This document shows, piece after piece, positions 22,546 through 33,036 of a stretch of DNA of 64,000 nucleotides. Under the pieces are notes generated by a model. That model did no database searches. It had not been told where the DNA came from and was given only the letters and a program-made list of their open reading frames with translations. The stretch lies in the NCBI GenBank assembly GCA_030760725.1, contig JASWHV010000012.1, positions 20,722,368 through 20,786,367 of the forward strand, in the 5' to 3' direction. Each line of letters starts with the position of its first letter. Positions within the stretch are counted from its first letter, which is position 1. The stretch comes from Neostapfia colusana. Its lineage: Eukaryota; Streptophyta; Magnoliopsida; Poales; Poaceae. Position numbers and translations under genes: made by a program.

Positions 22546-22975
22546 TGTTGGGAAATAGGCGATGCACTACTCTAGCAATTCGACCGTATCACCCAGGAAA
22601 CATGCGAGTGAGAAGGTCATGGATCGTTACCACTAGACGCGCAGCGCAGCGGATCGTAGATGCGCGCCGTAGCCGATCAGCGCAGCAGTAACAGCAGCGC
22701 CTCCACGGAGTCCACACGTACAGGGAGGAACGCCGTGCGTCGGTGTGCTAGCACCGTGCGCGCGGCAGGGGTTTCGGCGGCTGACCTGTGAGGGGCGGCG
22801 GCTGGGACTGCTATCTGGTGGAGACATCTGTCCGTAACCCTACCCCTCATATTTATAGGCGCGCTAATGGGCTTTTAGGTCACAGGCCCATTAGTACCCT
22901 AATTTCTTATGGATCAAATATCCATCAGGCCTTTATCCGAATTGTTATGATTGCCTCTTGGGCATATCACCAACA
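22546..22975 (-). repeat. 3' LTR of the copia element (430 bp)
   Basis: Looks the same as 28918-29347. Carries CTATAAATAT on the reverse strand near 22848-22858. Confidence 0.96.
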
Positions 22976-22986
22976 ATCTCCCACTT
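22976..22986 (-). promoter_or_regulatory. polypurine tract of the copia element
   Basis: Reverse strand reads AAGTGGGAGAT directly before TGTTGG, the typical plant copia arrangement. Confidence 0.85.
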
Positions 22987-23903
22987 GCACTAGAGACAAT
23001 CATATAGCCAAGTTTTTCAATATTCCATCCCCTTAAGTGTGTGACCCGTTAGGTTCATGTACAGTCGGTTATGAATGAAAACCGTTTTCAAACACAAGTT
23101 AGTAGAGGTACCTAGCAGGACATACTGACTCCCGAATGTACATAAAGATCATATCGGCTGAACCTAGATACATTCACATGCTAATTCCTTTGCCACACGA
23201 TACCAGTCAAGCTCAAGGCGAGATACGTGCCATCCTTGTGATAGCTCGACCATTCACTCGATCAAATAGTGGATTCAATCGATGACTAACTTTTAGTCAT
23301 AATGATTAACTCTTTAATCATTTTGGCATGGCCATGCACTTTCAATCCAACTATCTCGAGGGGCCCAGAGATATCTCTCCTGTTATTTAGGAGGGGCAAA
23401 TCCCATCTTGATCCGCACACATCTCATTCCATGCTTCATCATGCACCTGAAGACTATTTTTATGACCACCCAGTTACGGAGTAGCGTTTGATAGTTTCAA
23501 AGTGCACAACTACACATAGTGAGAAACAATAGCGATCTCAGGTCAAAGAATCTAGCAGGTGTATCACTCAAGACCAACTGATGGCACATATGTAAATAAC
23601 AATCCCAACAGTGTCTCGGAATGGGTCTATCCAACACCATGTTCACTAACATGTGTTCACATTATTAATTTGATATCTCCATATCTATGATCCGTGAAAC
23701 GTGATCATCAATTAATACATGTGCTAGTCTGCGTACTATCATTGTCTCATATAACGATGTAGACTAGGGATCATTTTGAGTAACATTATAATTAACAAAG
23801 AGTCTCACGAACAAGTCACATACTTGATGATCAATGTGAATAATAGTTACTCAAATAGTACATAAACATAGCTATGACAAAAGTCTCCCACTACACACTA
23901 GGA
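22987..23903 (-). other. 3' untranslated region of the copia element
   Basis: About 0.9 kb between the Gag-Pol stop and the purine tract; no coding frame of note. A second purine run (TAGTGGGAGACTTTTG on the reverse strand, near 23877-23892) lies just after the stop and could act as an extra plus-strand primer. Confidence 0.7.
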
Positions 23904-26900
23904 TCATTGATGTAAGTATCTAATACCCATAGATCTCGTGTGCGTCTCATGCTTTGATTGTGGAAGAGGCTTTGTCAACGGATCTGCCATATTCAAATCC
24001 GTATGCACCTTGCATATATTCACATCACCTCGGTAGATAATCTCTCGAATCAGATGATAGCGTCGTAGTATATGTTTGGATCTTTTGTGTGATCTAGGCT
24101 CCTTTGCCTGTGCAATGGCTCCATTATTGTCGCAATAGAGATCCACAGGTCCGGACGCACTAGGAACAACACCCAACTCAGAAACAAATTTTCTGATCCA
24201 AACAGCTTCCTTTGCAGCTTCAGAAGCTGCAATATACTCCGCCTCCGTCGTTGAATCTGCTACTGTGTCTTGCTTGGAACTTTTCCAGCTCACTGCCCCT
24301 CCATTGAGGCAGAACACAAAACCGGATTGCGATCTAGAGTCATCCTTGTCTGTTTGGAAGCTAGCATCGGTGTAACCTCTTACAACGAGCTCTTCTTCAC
24401 CTCCAAACACTAGGAATACATCCTTAGTTCTTCTCAAGTACTTAAGAATGTTTTTGACAACTGTCCAATGAGCCTCACCATAATCTGATTGATACCTGCT
24501 CGTAACACTTAGAGCATAGGATACATCTGGGCGTGTACACAACATGGCATACATGATAGATCCAATAGCCGAAGCATAAGGAATCGCTCTCATCCTCTTT
24601 TGCTCATCAGGTGTCGAAGGACACTGACTTTTGCTTAGAGTGATGCCATGTGACATTGGCAAGAAACCTTTCTTAGAATCTTGCATATTGAATCGATTCA
24701 ATATCTTGTCAATATATGTGTCTTGGCTTAATCCAATTAACCTTTTAGATCTATCTCTATAGATCTTTATGCCCAAAATGTATGCTGCCTCTCCTAAATC
24801 CTTCATTGAGAAACTTTTCCTTAATGAGGATTTAACAGCATCTAGTACTGGAATGTCATTTCCAATCAACAATATGTCATCTACATATAGGACCAGAAAT
24901 ATAAGTGCGCTCCCACTAACCTTCTTGTAAATACAAGGTTCTTCTACGTTCTTGATGAAACCAAACCCTTTGACCACTTCATCAAAACGTAGATTCCAAC
25001 TCCGAGATGCTTGCTTCAATCCATAGATGGACTTTTGAAGTTTGCATATTTTTCTAGCATTTTTAGGATCGACAAAACCCTCAGGTTGTGTCATGTACAC
25101 ATCCTCAGTCAGACTCCCATTAAGAAAGGCTGTTTTGACATCCATCTGCCATATTTCATAATCAAAATATGCAGCAATTGCTAGGAGAATCCGAACAGAC
25201 TTTAGCATAGCGACGGGCGAAAATGTTTCATCATAATCAACACCTTGAATTTTTCTGAAACCTTTCGCCACCAATCGTGCTTTATAGATGTGAACTTTTC
25301 CATCCATATCAGTCTTTTTCTTGAAAATCCATTTGCAATCGATCGGTCTCACACCATCGATTGGATCAACCAAGTTCCAAACTTGATTCTCATGCATGGA
25401 TTCTATTTCGGATTCCATGGCTCCAAGCCATTTCTCAGAGTCGGGTCCCATTGTTGCTTCAGTGTAGGTCACAGGCTCGTTATTGTCCAACAATACCATG
25501 TCCTGTGGTTCCGTGGTTAGGAGTGTCAACTTTTCAGTTGCACGACGTACTCTTGTAGACCTTCGTGGAGCTGGTGTTTCATCAAGTGGTTGTACAACAT
25601 CTTGTACATCCTGTATAGGATTAGAGGGTGCCGAAACATTTTCAGATATTTCTTGGATTTCTTCAAGATGCACCTTGCTCCCACTAACTCCTTTTGAGAG
25701 AAACTCTTTCTCCAAGAAGACACCATTGCGAGCAGTAAACACTTTACCCTCCGTTTTATTATAAAAATAATATCCTTTGGTTTCCCTAGGATATCCCACA
25801 AAGAAGCATTTGTCTGATTTGGGAGTAAGTTTGTCCGACGTCAAACGTTTGACATAAGCATCACATCCCCAAACTTTGAGGAAAGACAATCCGGGACGTT
25901 TCCCGGTCCACATCTCATATGGTGTCTTCTCAACAGACTTAGTTGGGACTCTGTTTAGTGTAAACGCAGCAGTTTCAAGAGCATAACCCCAAAAGGATAG
26001 TGGAAGATCAGTCTGACTCATCATCGACCTAACCATGTCTAACAAGGTTCGGTTCCTCCGCTCGGACACCCCATTCCATTGGGGCGTTCCTGGTGGAGTC
26101 AACTGTGGAACAATTCCACATTGTTTTAAATGATCATAAAATTCATGGCTCAAATATTCACCCCCACGATCAGATCGTAGAAGTTTAATTGTCTTGCCCA
26201 ACTGATTTTGTACTTCATTCTGAAATTCTTTGAACTTTTCAAAAGATTCAGACTTGTGCCTCATTAGATAGACATATCCATATCTACTAAAGTCATCGGT
26301 AAAAGTAATGAAATACTGAAAACCACCTCTAGCTACCGAACTCATTGGTCCACATACATCAGTATGTATAAGTCCCAACAAGTCAGTTGCCCTCTCACTT
26401 TGACCAGTGAAGGGTGCTTTGGTCATCTTCCCAAGCAAACAAGACTCGCATGTGTCAAGTGATTCAAAATCAAATGAACTTAACAAACCATCTTTATGGA
26501 GTTTCTCAATGCGTTTCTCATTTATATGACCTAAGCGACAATGCCAAATAAAAGTTGGATTTAGATCATTTCGTCGAGCCCTTTTTGTACTAATGTTATA
26601 GACTGTTTTATCCTCAAGATCAAGAACATATAATCCATTCACTAATGGACATTGAGCATAGAAAATATTATTATAATAAATAGAACAACATTTGTTCTTT
26701 ATTATAATCTCATAACCATTAACTTCTTCCAAACATGAAGAAGATATAATGTTCTTGCTCAAAGAAGGAATGCAATAACAATTATTTAATTCCAAAACTA
26801 ATCCTGAGGGTAATGACAAGTGATAAGTTCCGACAGCTATGACAGCAACCTTTGCTCCATTGCCGACCCGAACATCCAACTCGCCTCTTGCAAATCTTCT

Positions 26901-27854
26901 AGTCTCACTTAGACCCTGCAACGATTTGCAAGTGTGAATCATTGATCCGGTATCAAATACCCATGATTCACTAGAAGATGTAGCAATATTGATTTCTATA
27001 ACATTTATACCTGAAGTGGAAGTCTCACTCCCTTTCTTCTTCTTATCCTCCAAGTACTTCTTGCAATTCCTAGACCAATGCCCCTTAGCATGACAGTGGA
27101 AGCATTCATCATTAGGAGAAGGGCCTGATTTTCCCTTTGGCTTTGAGCTTGAAGACTCATTGGGAACCTTTCCCTTGCCTTTAGGATGCATCACACGGTT
27201 CCTCTTTTTATTCTCCTTTTGAACCATCATCACATGAGTGGTGTTTTTCTTAATGCTTTCCTCGGCTGTTTTAAGCATCCCATGCAATTCAGCCAACGTT
27301 TTCTCCATGCCATTCATTTGATAATTCAATATAAATGGCTCATAGCTCGGTGGGAGTGACTGGAGAATAACGTCAATAGCCAGGTCATCCTTGAGTTCAG
27401 AACCAAGTTTGTCCAAAGTCTCAATGTAACTAATCATCTTGATTACATGGGGACTGACCGGGCTACCTTCTGCCAGCTTGCATGAGAACAAGGACTTTGA
27501 GATGTTGTACCTCTCAGCCCTTGCTTGGTTCTCAAACATTCCACGTAGTCCCTGAATCATAGAATAAGCATCTGCATGCTCATATTGTTTCTGTAGATCA
27601 GGGGACATTGTGGCAAGCATGAGGCAGCTTGCATTAAGCGCATCATCGCAGTGCTTCTCATAAGTCCTGCGAGTTGCGGCATTTGCATCATCGGGGAGGT
27701 CATTGGGGTATGGTTGCTCAAGAACATACTCAATTTTCTCTTGCCTGAGAACAATTCTCAGGTTGCGGTACCAATCAATAAAGTTAGCTCCATTGAGCTT
27801 TTCTTTCTCAAGCACAGATCGCAAATTGAAACCGGAATTGTTACTAGCAGACAT
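23904..27854 (-). CDS. Ty1/copia Gag-Pol polyprotein, 1316 aa, intact
   Basis: Makes the particle protein and enzymes for copying and inserting the element. In order: Gag (about 15-200), CCHC knuckle CFHCHAKGHWSRNC (251-264), protease with WVFDTGS (Asp301), integrase zinc site (His438, His443, Cys469, Cys472), integrase core (Asp499, Asp562 in SDRGGEY, Glu598: DD35E), RT from about 825 with YVDD at 990-993, RNase H with GYTDAS (Asp1163), TTEAEY (Glu1206) and YCDNNGA (Asp1242). No stop or frameshift, normal length for copia. The start is the first ATG, giving MSASNNSGFNLRSVLEKEKL, a typical Gag N-terminus. Codon and base use are more AT-rich than in the surrounding gypsy pol. Confidence 0.96.
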   Translation of the reverse strand: MSASNNSGFNLRSVLEKEKLNGANFIDWYRNLRIVLRQEKIEYVLEQPYPNDLPDDANAATRRTYEKHCDDALNASCLMLATMSPDLQKQYEHADAYSMIQGLRGMFENQARAERYNISKSLFSCKLAEGSPVSPHVIKMISYIETLDKLGSELKDDLAIDVILQSLPPSYEPFILNYQMNGMEKTLAELHGMLKTAEESIKKNTTHVMMVQKENKKRNRVMHPKGKGKVPNESSSSKPKGKSGPSPNDECFHCHAKGHWSRNCKKYLEDKKKKGSETSTSGINVIEINIATSSSESWVFDTGSMIHTCKSLQGLSETRRFARGELDVRVGNGAKVAVIAVGTYHLSLPSGLVLELNNCYCIPSLSKNIISSSCLEEVNGYEIIIKNKCCSIYYNNIFYAQCPLVNGLYVLDLEDKTVYNISTKRARRNDLNPTFIWHCRLGHINEKRIEKLHKDGLLSSFDFESLDTCESCLLGKMTKAPFTGQSERATDLLGLIHTDVCGPMSSVARGGFQYFITFTDDFSRYGYVYLMRHKSESFEKFKEFQNEVQNQLGKTIKLLRSDRGGEYLSHEFYDHLKQCGIVPQLTPPGTPQWNGVSERRNRTLLDMVRSMMSQTDLPLSFWGYALETAAFTLNRVPTKSVEKTPYEMWTGKRPGLSFLKVWGCDAYVKRLTSDKLTPKSDKCFFVGYPRETKGYYFYNKTEGKVFTARNGVFLEKEFLSKGVSGSKVHLEEIQEISENVSAPSNPIQDVQDVVQPLDETPAPRRSTRVRRATEKLTLLTTEPQDMVLLDNNEPVTYTEATMGPDSEKWLGAMESEIESMHENQVWNLVDPIDGVRPIDCKWIFKKKTDMDGKVHIYKARLVAKGFRKIQGVDYDETFSPVAMLKSVRILLAIAAYFDYEIWQMDVKTAFLNGSLTEDVYMTQPEGFVDPKNARKICKLQKSIYGLKQASRSWNLRFDEVVKGFGFIKNVEEPCIYKKVSGSALIFLVLYVDDILLIGNDIPVLDAVKSSLRKSFSMKDLGEAAYILGIKIYRDRSKRLIGLSQDTYIDKILNRFNMQDSKKGFLPMSHGITLSKSQCPSTPDEQKRMRAIPYASAIGSIMYAMLCTRPDVSYALSVTSRYQSDYGEAHWTVVKNILKYLRRTKDVFLVFGGEEELVVRGYTDASFQTDKDDSRSQSGFVFCLNGGAVSWKSSKQDTVADSTTEAEYIAASEAAKEAVWIRKFVSELGVVPSASGPVDLYCDNNGAIAQAKEPRSHKRSKHILRRYHLIREIIYRGDVNICKVHTDLNMADPLTKPLPQSKHETHTRSMGIRYLHQ

Positions 27855-28903
27855 GATCTACAATAGAAAATAAATATGCAAGGTTTTAGCACTATGTTAT
27901 GTACCAATCTTTTATTAACAGTTTAATAAAAGACACCACCACTATATGAGCATCGTCCTCCCTCTAACGACATATAGTGGTCCAAGATCCATATTCACTA
28001 ATTCCTAGTGAGCTTTGGCTTCACTGCTAGAAAATTAGTAACATAGGTAAACAACCATTGTTAATCATATCTCTATATGATTCTTGTTTGTTGGGTGACA
28101 TCCAATGCCCCGGCTCCCAACACTATGCCATAAAGCCCAAAACCGTTTTGATAGCTTTGTTGAGTAAACCAATACTATGCATGTGAATGTCCAACATTCA
28201 CCCTATTCATTATGATAGATGACGGTATTTTGCTTTGGCAAACCTACCATACAACGATCAAAACAACATAGGTGCAGCTATAGGTAAATGGCATCAAATA
28301 CTCAACTTTTCCGAGGGAAGCTATTCTATCATGACAAAACATCCACCATATGAAAAGCATGAAAAGAATAGTAATACGATCATATCATATATGTGAATAG
28401 TATGGCCTTTAGGATCATAGTGATCTCCATCACCATGGTTCTATCATGATCTATACCGCCATGTCTCCCTTCTTATGGTGATCACCATCGCCATCATGCT
28501 TGAGGTTTCTCAATGAATATCCATAGATCGGAATTACATAGATCGCATCTATGAAATCACTATGAAAATCTCATCGAATTGATCAGATCAACCCGAATCT
28601 GAGCCATTCAGAATGCCTCAATTTTCATTGTGACTGGTTATCCACGAGAAGATCGCGACACATGACCGTGATCTGTTGGCTCAATCTGCTAGCTATGTAC
28701 ACTATTAGTCCCGATGGTGATTCCAGCCGGTAGGGACAGGTTGCGCACACAGCAGAGAAGGAGCACGAACTAATCCTTTAGTCATATGATGGCAATCTAC
28801 TCTAACCAATTCCAAACCCCAGAAGCCGAACTATAAAAATTCATCATATGAACTTGTCTGCAGTAGATCGCATCTAAGATCCAGACCAAAAACTACGCAA
28901 GTC
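27855..28903 (-). other. 5' untranslated leader of the copia element
   Basis: About 1.05 kb between primer site and Gag-Pol ATG. No coding frame seen. Probably holds packaging signals; none can be named. Confidence 0.7.
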
Positions 28904-28916
28904 GGCTCTGGTACCA
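28904..28916 (-). promoter_or_regulatory. primer binding site (tRNA-iMet type), copia element
   Basis: Reverse strand TGGTACCAGAGCC, one mismatch from the plant iMet site, one base from the 5' LTR. Confidence 0.88.
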
Positions 28917-28917
28917 C

Positions 28918-29347
28918 TGTTGGGAAATAGGCGATGCACTACTCTAGCAATTCGACCGTATCACCCAGGAAACATGCGAGTGAGAAGGTCATGGATCGTT
29001 ACCACTAGACGCGCAGCGCAGCGGATCGTAGATGCGCGCCGTAGCCGATCAGCGCAGCAGTAACAGCAGCGCCTCCACGGAGTCCACACGTACAGGGAGG
29101 AACGCCGTGCGTCGGTGTGCTAGCACCGTGCGCGCGGCAGGGGTTTCGGCGGCTGACCTGTGAGGGGCGGCGGCTGGGACTGCTATCTGGTGGAGACATC
29201 TGTCCGTAACCCTACCCCTCATATTTATAGGCGCGCTAATGGGCTTTTAGGTCACAGGCCCATTAGTACCCTAATTTCTTATGGATCAAATATCCATCAG
29301 GCCTTTATCCGAATTGTTATGATTGCCTCTTGGGCATATCACCAACA
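28918..29347 (-). repeat. 5' LTR of the copia element (430 bp)
   Basis: Drives transcription leftwards. Ends TGTTGG/CCAACA. Confidence 0.96.
29221..29230 (-). promoter_or_regulatory. TATA box in the copia 5' LTR
   Basis: Reverse strand CTATAAATAT, a strong plant TATA match, followed downstream by a GC-rich probable R/U5 part. Confidence 0.65.
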
Positions 29348-29352
29348 TCAGC
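29348..29352. repeat. target site duplication of the copia element (right copy)
   Basis: TCAGC, matching 22541-22545. Confidence 0.95.
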
Positions 29353-30000
29353 ATGATACGACGCATATAGCACGAGATCGTTAAACGCCCTGGAGTATTC
29401 CAGCGCGTTCCGGCTCCCTTGTTGCAGGTGTAGGAACTCCTGCGTCTTCCTCTTCATCAGACCTGGCGGTATATGATAGGCCCTGAAGGCCGTCCGGAAC
29501 TCCGCCCAGGTCATCACTCGGTCGGTGGGCTGTGAAGCATAGAAGTTGGCCCACCACGCGCTCGCGGATCCTTGGAGCTGCTGGACCGCGAACTGAGTCT
29601 TGCGCTGCTCGCTGATTTGGAGCAGCCCGAACTTCATTTCTATGGCGTGGAGCCAGTTGTCCGCGTCAAGTGGTTCATCCGCCCTTGAGAATACCAGGGG
29701 ATGAGTTGCCAGGAAGTCGGAGTAGGAGCTCAGTTGACGCTCCTCACGGTCTTGACGTCTCTCTGGGCGAGACGTATTGGCGATAAGAGTCTGCAGCAAC
29801 TCTGTGTGTTGCTGATGCGAGCCCGCCATTGCCGCGACGATGTCGGCCAATGTAACCGTCGGCAGTGGCGGTGGCGGTGTTTGTTGTTGCTCTTGCTGCT
29901 GTTGCTGTTGTTGTCCCGAGGAGTCCTCGGGAGGTGGTTGGGAGGTCTCTCGCCCTTGACTGGTACCCCCAACATCAGGGTTGGCACGAGTACGCGTCAT
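29353..30000 (-). pseudogene. Gag N-terminal half of element B, interrupted by copia
   Basis: Starts MTRTRANPDVGGTS at 30000; this ATG is preferred over one ten codons upstream because the type A Gag starts with a similar MVRTR. A Pro/Gln-rich stretch (repeated CAA/CAG codons, 29875-29925) precedes the conserved Gag domain: YSDFLATHPLVFSRADEPLD, WLHAIEMKFGLLQ, FRTAFRAYHIPPGLMKRKTQ. The frame runs into the copia LTR after SYHAD, and Gag resumes at 22540. Disrupted by insertion, not by decay. Confidence 0.88.
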
Positions 30001-30274
30001 TCTGAAATTCAAAACAGCAGCGATTAGCACATGTCTTACTTAAAATTTCCATAAGCAACAGTAGGTATTGAAGCGACGCATGATTAATTTGCACAACATT
30101 CACATATATTGATAAAGCATAAACTTTATACAAGATACATTATTCTCGGATCTCCGAGAAGTCATGCTCATGTCGTCACTACCTATACATACGCTACTGT
30201 CTACACGACACGTCACCGATTACAAAAGTTGGGTTACGCTACCCTGGCTGCCCTACATGGCAACTGTAACCCCT

Positions 30275-31219
30275 CTACTCGGAGTAGAACTCGACCTCCT
30301 GCAGGTCGTCCTCCTCCGGTACCTCTGCTGGTGGCTCTGGATCCACCACCTCTTCTCCCATTCCGGGTTCTCCCATTGCTGGAAGACCCAAGACCACCGG
30401 TATGCCTAATACCGGAGGCACGAGGTCCTGCAAAGCATGCACCTCGTCCATAGCCTGATTGTAGTCCTCTTCCCAGCCTTGTCCTTCCTCAATAGCGTCG
30501 TCCAGCTCTTGAGCAAGGTCCTCATTCTGCTGGGTTAGGGTCTGCACCAGCTCTTGCAACGCCGCGATGTCAACACGACTCTTCTTCTTTGCCTTCTTCA
30601 GACGACGCAACTGATTGTGTTGTTCATTCAGTCGCTTGGTCGTCGGAAGGAGCACATTGCGGAGTGCGCTGTGAGCACTCTCGAAATGATCTCCACGGCT
30701 TGTGCTCTCCTTGAGCTTTGTGGCGAGATGCTCCGTGTGAACAACTTGGCTGTACATCACGGCGTTTCCCGCCCTAATCTGGAGGCTGAGATTTGCCTCC
30801 GCAGGGTTGTACCTTGGGCAACTCGGGTCCGTTGCTTCCAGGTACCTCTCTTCCCACACATGCTGAGCTCGTCCCTGCACCGGAACGATTGCATATGGAG
30901 TGCCCTCCATAGCCTGCACGTGTAGTTGGCAGAAACGTGACATAGTGTCACGGGCTGCCACCTGCCACATCCCTTCCGGTTGTCTTCCTCTCACCGTGAC
31001 GGTGAATGGCACCCAACCGGGTGGCGTAGGTCCTGCAGGAACCTCGACATGGATCGTCCACGTCTTGTTCCCCTTTTCGCCTTCTTCCTTGGCGATGTAC
31101 TGTGGCATCTGATTGTACCCGAAATATTGGAGCATTTGCCACAATGCTTCCGGGTAGCCGCTACGGTCAGAACAGTGGGAAACCACCCACCCGTTCTCCA
31201 ACTGTTTATCTGCTGTCAT
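30275..31219 (-). CDS. accessory protein of unknown function encoded upstream of gag in element B, 314 aa
   Basis: Intact frame in element orientation, before gag and ending 274 bases ahead of its ATG. I do not recognise a named family. The first 155 residues look globular (W-rich start, then WTIHVEVPAG, MWQVAARDTMSRFCQLHV, PYAIVPVQGRAQHVWEERYL). Residues about 180-265 are predicted-looking coiled coil (LRRLKKAKKKSRVDIAALQE, then heptad-like Leu/Glu), with a basic run KKAKKKSR (208-215) that could be a nuclear signal or RNA-binding patch. The tail is Pro/Glu-rich and acidic. No membrane segment seen. Extra frames ahead of gag are known from some plant Tat-type elements, but I know no assigned role here. 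Type A elements in this window lack it. The only complete frame of B. Confidence 0.75.
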   Translation of the reverse strand: MTADKQLENGWVVSHCSDRSGYPEALWQMLQYFGYNQMPQYIAKEEGEKGNKTWTIHVEVPAGPTPPGWVPFTVTVRGRQPEGMWQVAARDTMSRFCQLHVQAMEGTPYAIVPVQGRAQHVWEERYLEATDPSCPRYNPAEANLSLQIRAGNAVMYSQVVHTEHLATKLKESTSRGDHFESAHSALRNVLLPTTKRLNEQHNQLRRLKKAKKKSRVDIAALQELVQTLTQQNEDLAQELDDAIEEGQGWEEDYNQAMDEVHALQDLVPPVLGIPVVLGLPAMGEPGMGEEVVDPEPPAEVPEEDDLQEVEFYSE

Positions 31220-32701
31220 CTGTAAAAATATATTTGAGAAATGTAAAATATTTATTTAAACAGTAAACCATTGAGTTATAACATAAGACATGTCATTGAA
31301 CCCACAAAACTTGGAAACATAGTTAAATTTTACACAAATCTGACTGCTGATCTGCTGTTCCCATGACAGCCCTGACCAGTTTCCATTTCAACCTGATTTA
31401 GGCCATGTTAAAGGCAAAACTAATTCTGGAGCGCAACATCAAAGTTAAAGCTAACTTCAATAGCTTTCCAGAAAGCATTTGCTTGGCCTAATATCTGTCC
31501 TGTTTTAAAAGTTATGAGATGTCAAATTTAACAGAATTTCTGGACACCATTGGACAGCACCTCCCCGCTTTAGGCACTGATTTAATCCAAGAATTCCAGT
31601 TAATTCTGTCCCTAATCTGACAAAACTTTCTGTTACAAGGTGGTAACCCATCTCATAAGCTTTCCAGAACTACCTCATTTTCTATTTTTGGATTTTTAAG
31701 CAGGAAGTTATGCTTAATTTACAGAGAGTTTACAGAGAGTCTTTACTCTGCCCTGTTTTCTGGACAGTTTCAACTCTACTGCAGTTTTCGAGTGGTTAAG
31801 GACGAAACACCTCTGGATTTCAACAGAAAAGTTGTAAAGCTCTTCCAAAGCTTTCCAGAAATGCATCATACGACCTCAATCTCGAAAGAACTCAGCCTCT
31901 AACCTTTGATTAACTTCAGCCTTGATTCGGCTGAAAACAGAGTGCTCTGTCCTTAACATCCTATAAGTTGAAAACTTGTTAACTTTGAATATCTTGTTCA
32001 AGGGAAGGAGTTACATCAAGTTTTACTACTATGGATTAAAACCTTCCAGTTTTTGCAATGAAGTTGTTTATTTAGTTGGGTGTGACGTCGATGCGTCACC
32101 AGATTATGTCGGTACTACGTCCTCACAAAGAAAAACCTATACCGGACTTAGCCGGCTTCGTTAGTTCAGTGGCACTACTCGTCACTCGCACACGGATGCT
32201 ACACGTCTACTGTTTCGTGGTCACGCTACCTGCAGAAACTCAAACAATCATCAGACTCGGCTGCACACCGAGCCCGGAATCCATACAGTTCGTACACCCG
32301 GCCGTCATCACTCGCACGGATGTTCTCAAGCCAACCACGCCTTGAGTTACGTGTTCACGTTTCAGACCACGTGACGGGGTCTCCCATGTTGCACCACTCA
32401 CGCCAGGGATAGACGTTGCTCGAATACCCCAAACGACATGAAGAGTCGTAGAGGATACTAAAGCGGGTCGGGTTACCTGCCAACCGTGGGGCTCCACCCT
32501 TCAGCTTGTGCGCACTGGTGGACAGCGCTTACGTGCACCCCCCAAGACATGAACGTCCCGAGATGCACGATTTTCCGACATAACAAATAGGTTAATATGC
32601 CACTTTCTATATGCTAATAACATCCTTATACGGGCTACTAACTCGTTCCTCACTGGATTTTTGAAAAAGAAGACCTTTGTACTGTGTTAAACCTCAAGCG
32701 A
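31220..32701 (-). other. 5' leader of element B
   Basis: About 1.5 kb, non-coding. The half nearest the primer site (about 32350-32585) is nearly the same as in the type A leaders although the LTRs differ strongly. Confidence 0.75.
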
Positions 32702-32713
32702 GCTCTGATACCA
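32702..32713 (-). promoter_or_regulatory. primer binding site (tRNA-iMet), element B
   Basis: Reverse strand TGGTATCAGAGC, an exact match to the plant iMet primer site, three bases from the LTR edge. Confidence 0.92.
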
Positions 32714-32760
32714 CGCTGACACGACCCCGATGGTCCTGTCGAGCCAGGATCACGCTGAGG

Positions 32761-32781
32761 GGTGCTGCGTTGCACAGCACC
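32761..32781 (-). promoter_or_regulatory. LTR-end stem-loop (B, 5' LTR)
   Basis: Same 7-bp stem and 7-nt loop as in the 3' LTR; the single difference lies in the loop. Confidence 0.6.
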
Positions 32782-32947
32782 ATATAACACACGTCAAAGG
32801 TACAAAGCGGAAGCGGAAGTTTTATTACATAAACAAGTTTATGGACATGTTTACATCAAAATAAGTTCAGTCTACACTCGCGGGCGTAGACTAAGCATCA
32901 AGTGCACGTTCAGCCCTCGAATGTGTCCTTACTAGCACACACGCACA

Positions 32948-33036
32948 CTAACTCGGCGGCGTGCATGACTCCCACTTGACGGGGTTCCCCTCCTGGGGTT
33001 CCGTCTCCTCTTCGGGAGTCCCTTCCTCATAGAACC
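32948..33036 (-). other. putative LTR-encoded exon 2 (B, 5' LTR)
   Basis: 89 nt, open, same frame and stop as in the 3' LTR. A G-to-A change makes VKWESC of VEWESC. Confidence 0.55.

Larger units (their letters stand above)
22546..29347 (-). mobile_element. complete Ty1/copia retrotransposon, apparently intact
   Basis: 6802 bp on the minus strand inside the gag of element B. It has 430-bp LTRs with no mismatch that I can see, TGTTGG...CCAACA termini, a 5-bp TCAGC duplication, an iMet-type primer site, a canonical purine tract and one open 1316-codon Gag-Pol. Order protease-integrase-RT-RNase H defines copia. I cannot place the sublineage safely. Everything needed for autonomous movement appears present, so it is the youngest event in the window. 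Confidence 0.96.

Noticed and set aside
27855..28917. Possible small gene in the copia leader
   Set aside because: Only short frames and no conserved motif; a normal untranslated leader.
32240..32497. 85-codon minus-strand frame in B's leader
   Set aside because: It lies in the conserved leader block, but indels against A and F break the frame, so conservation is at RNA or DNA level.
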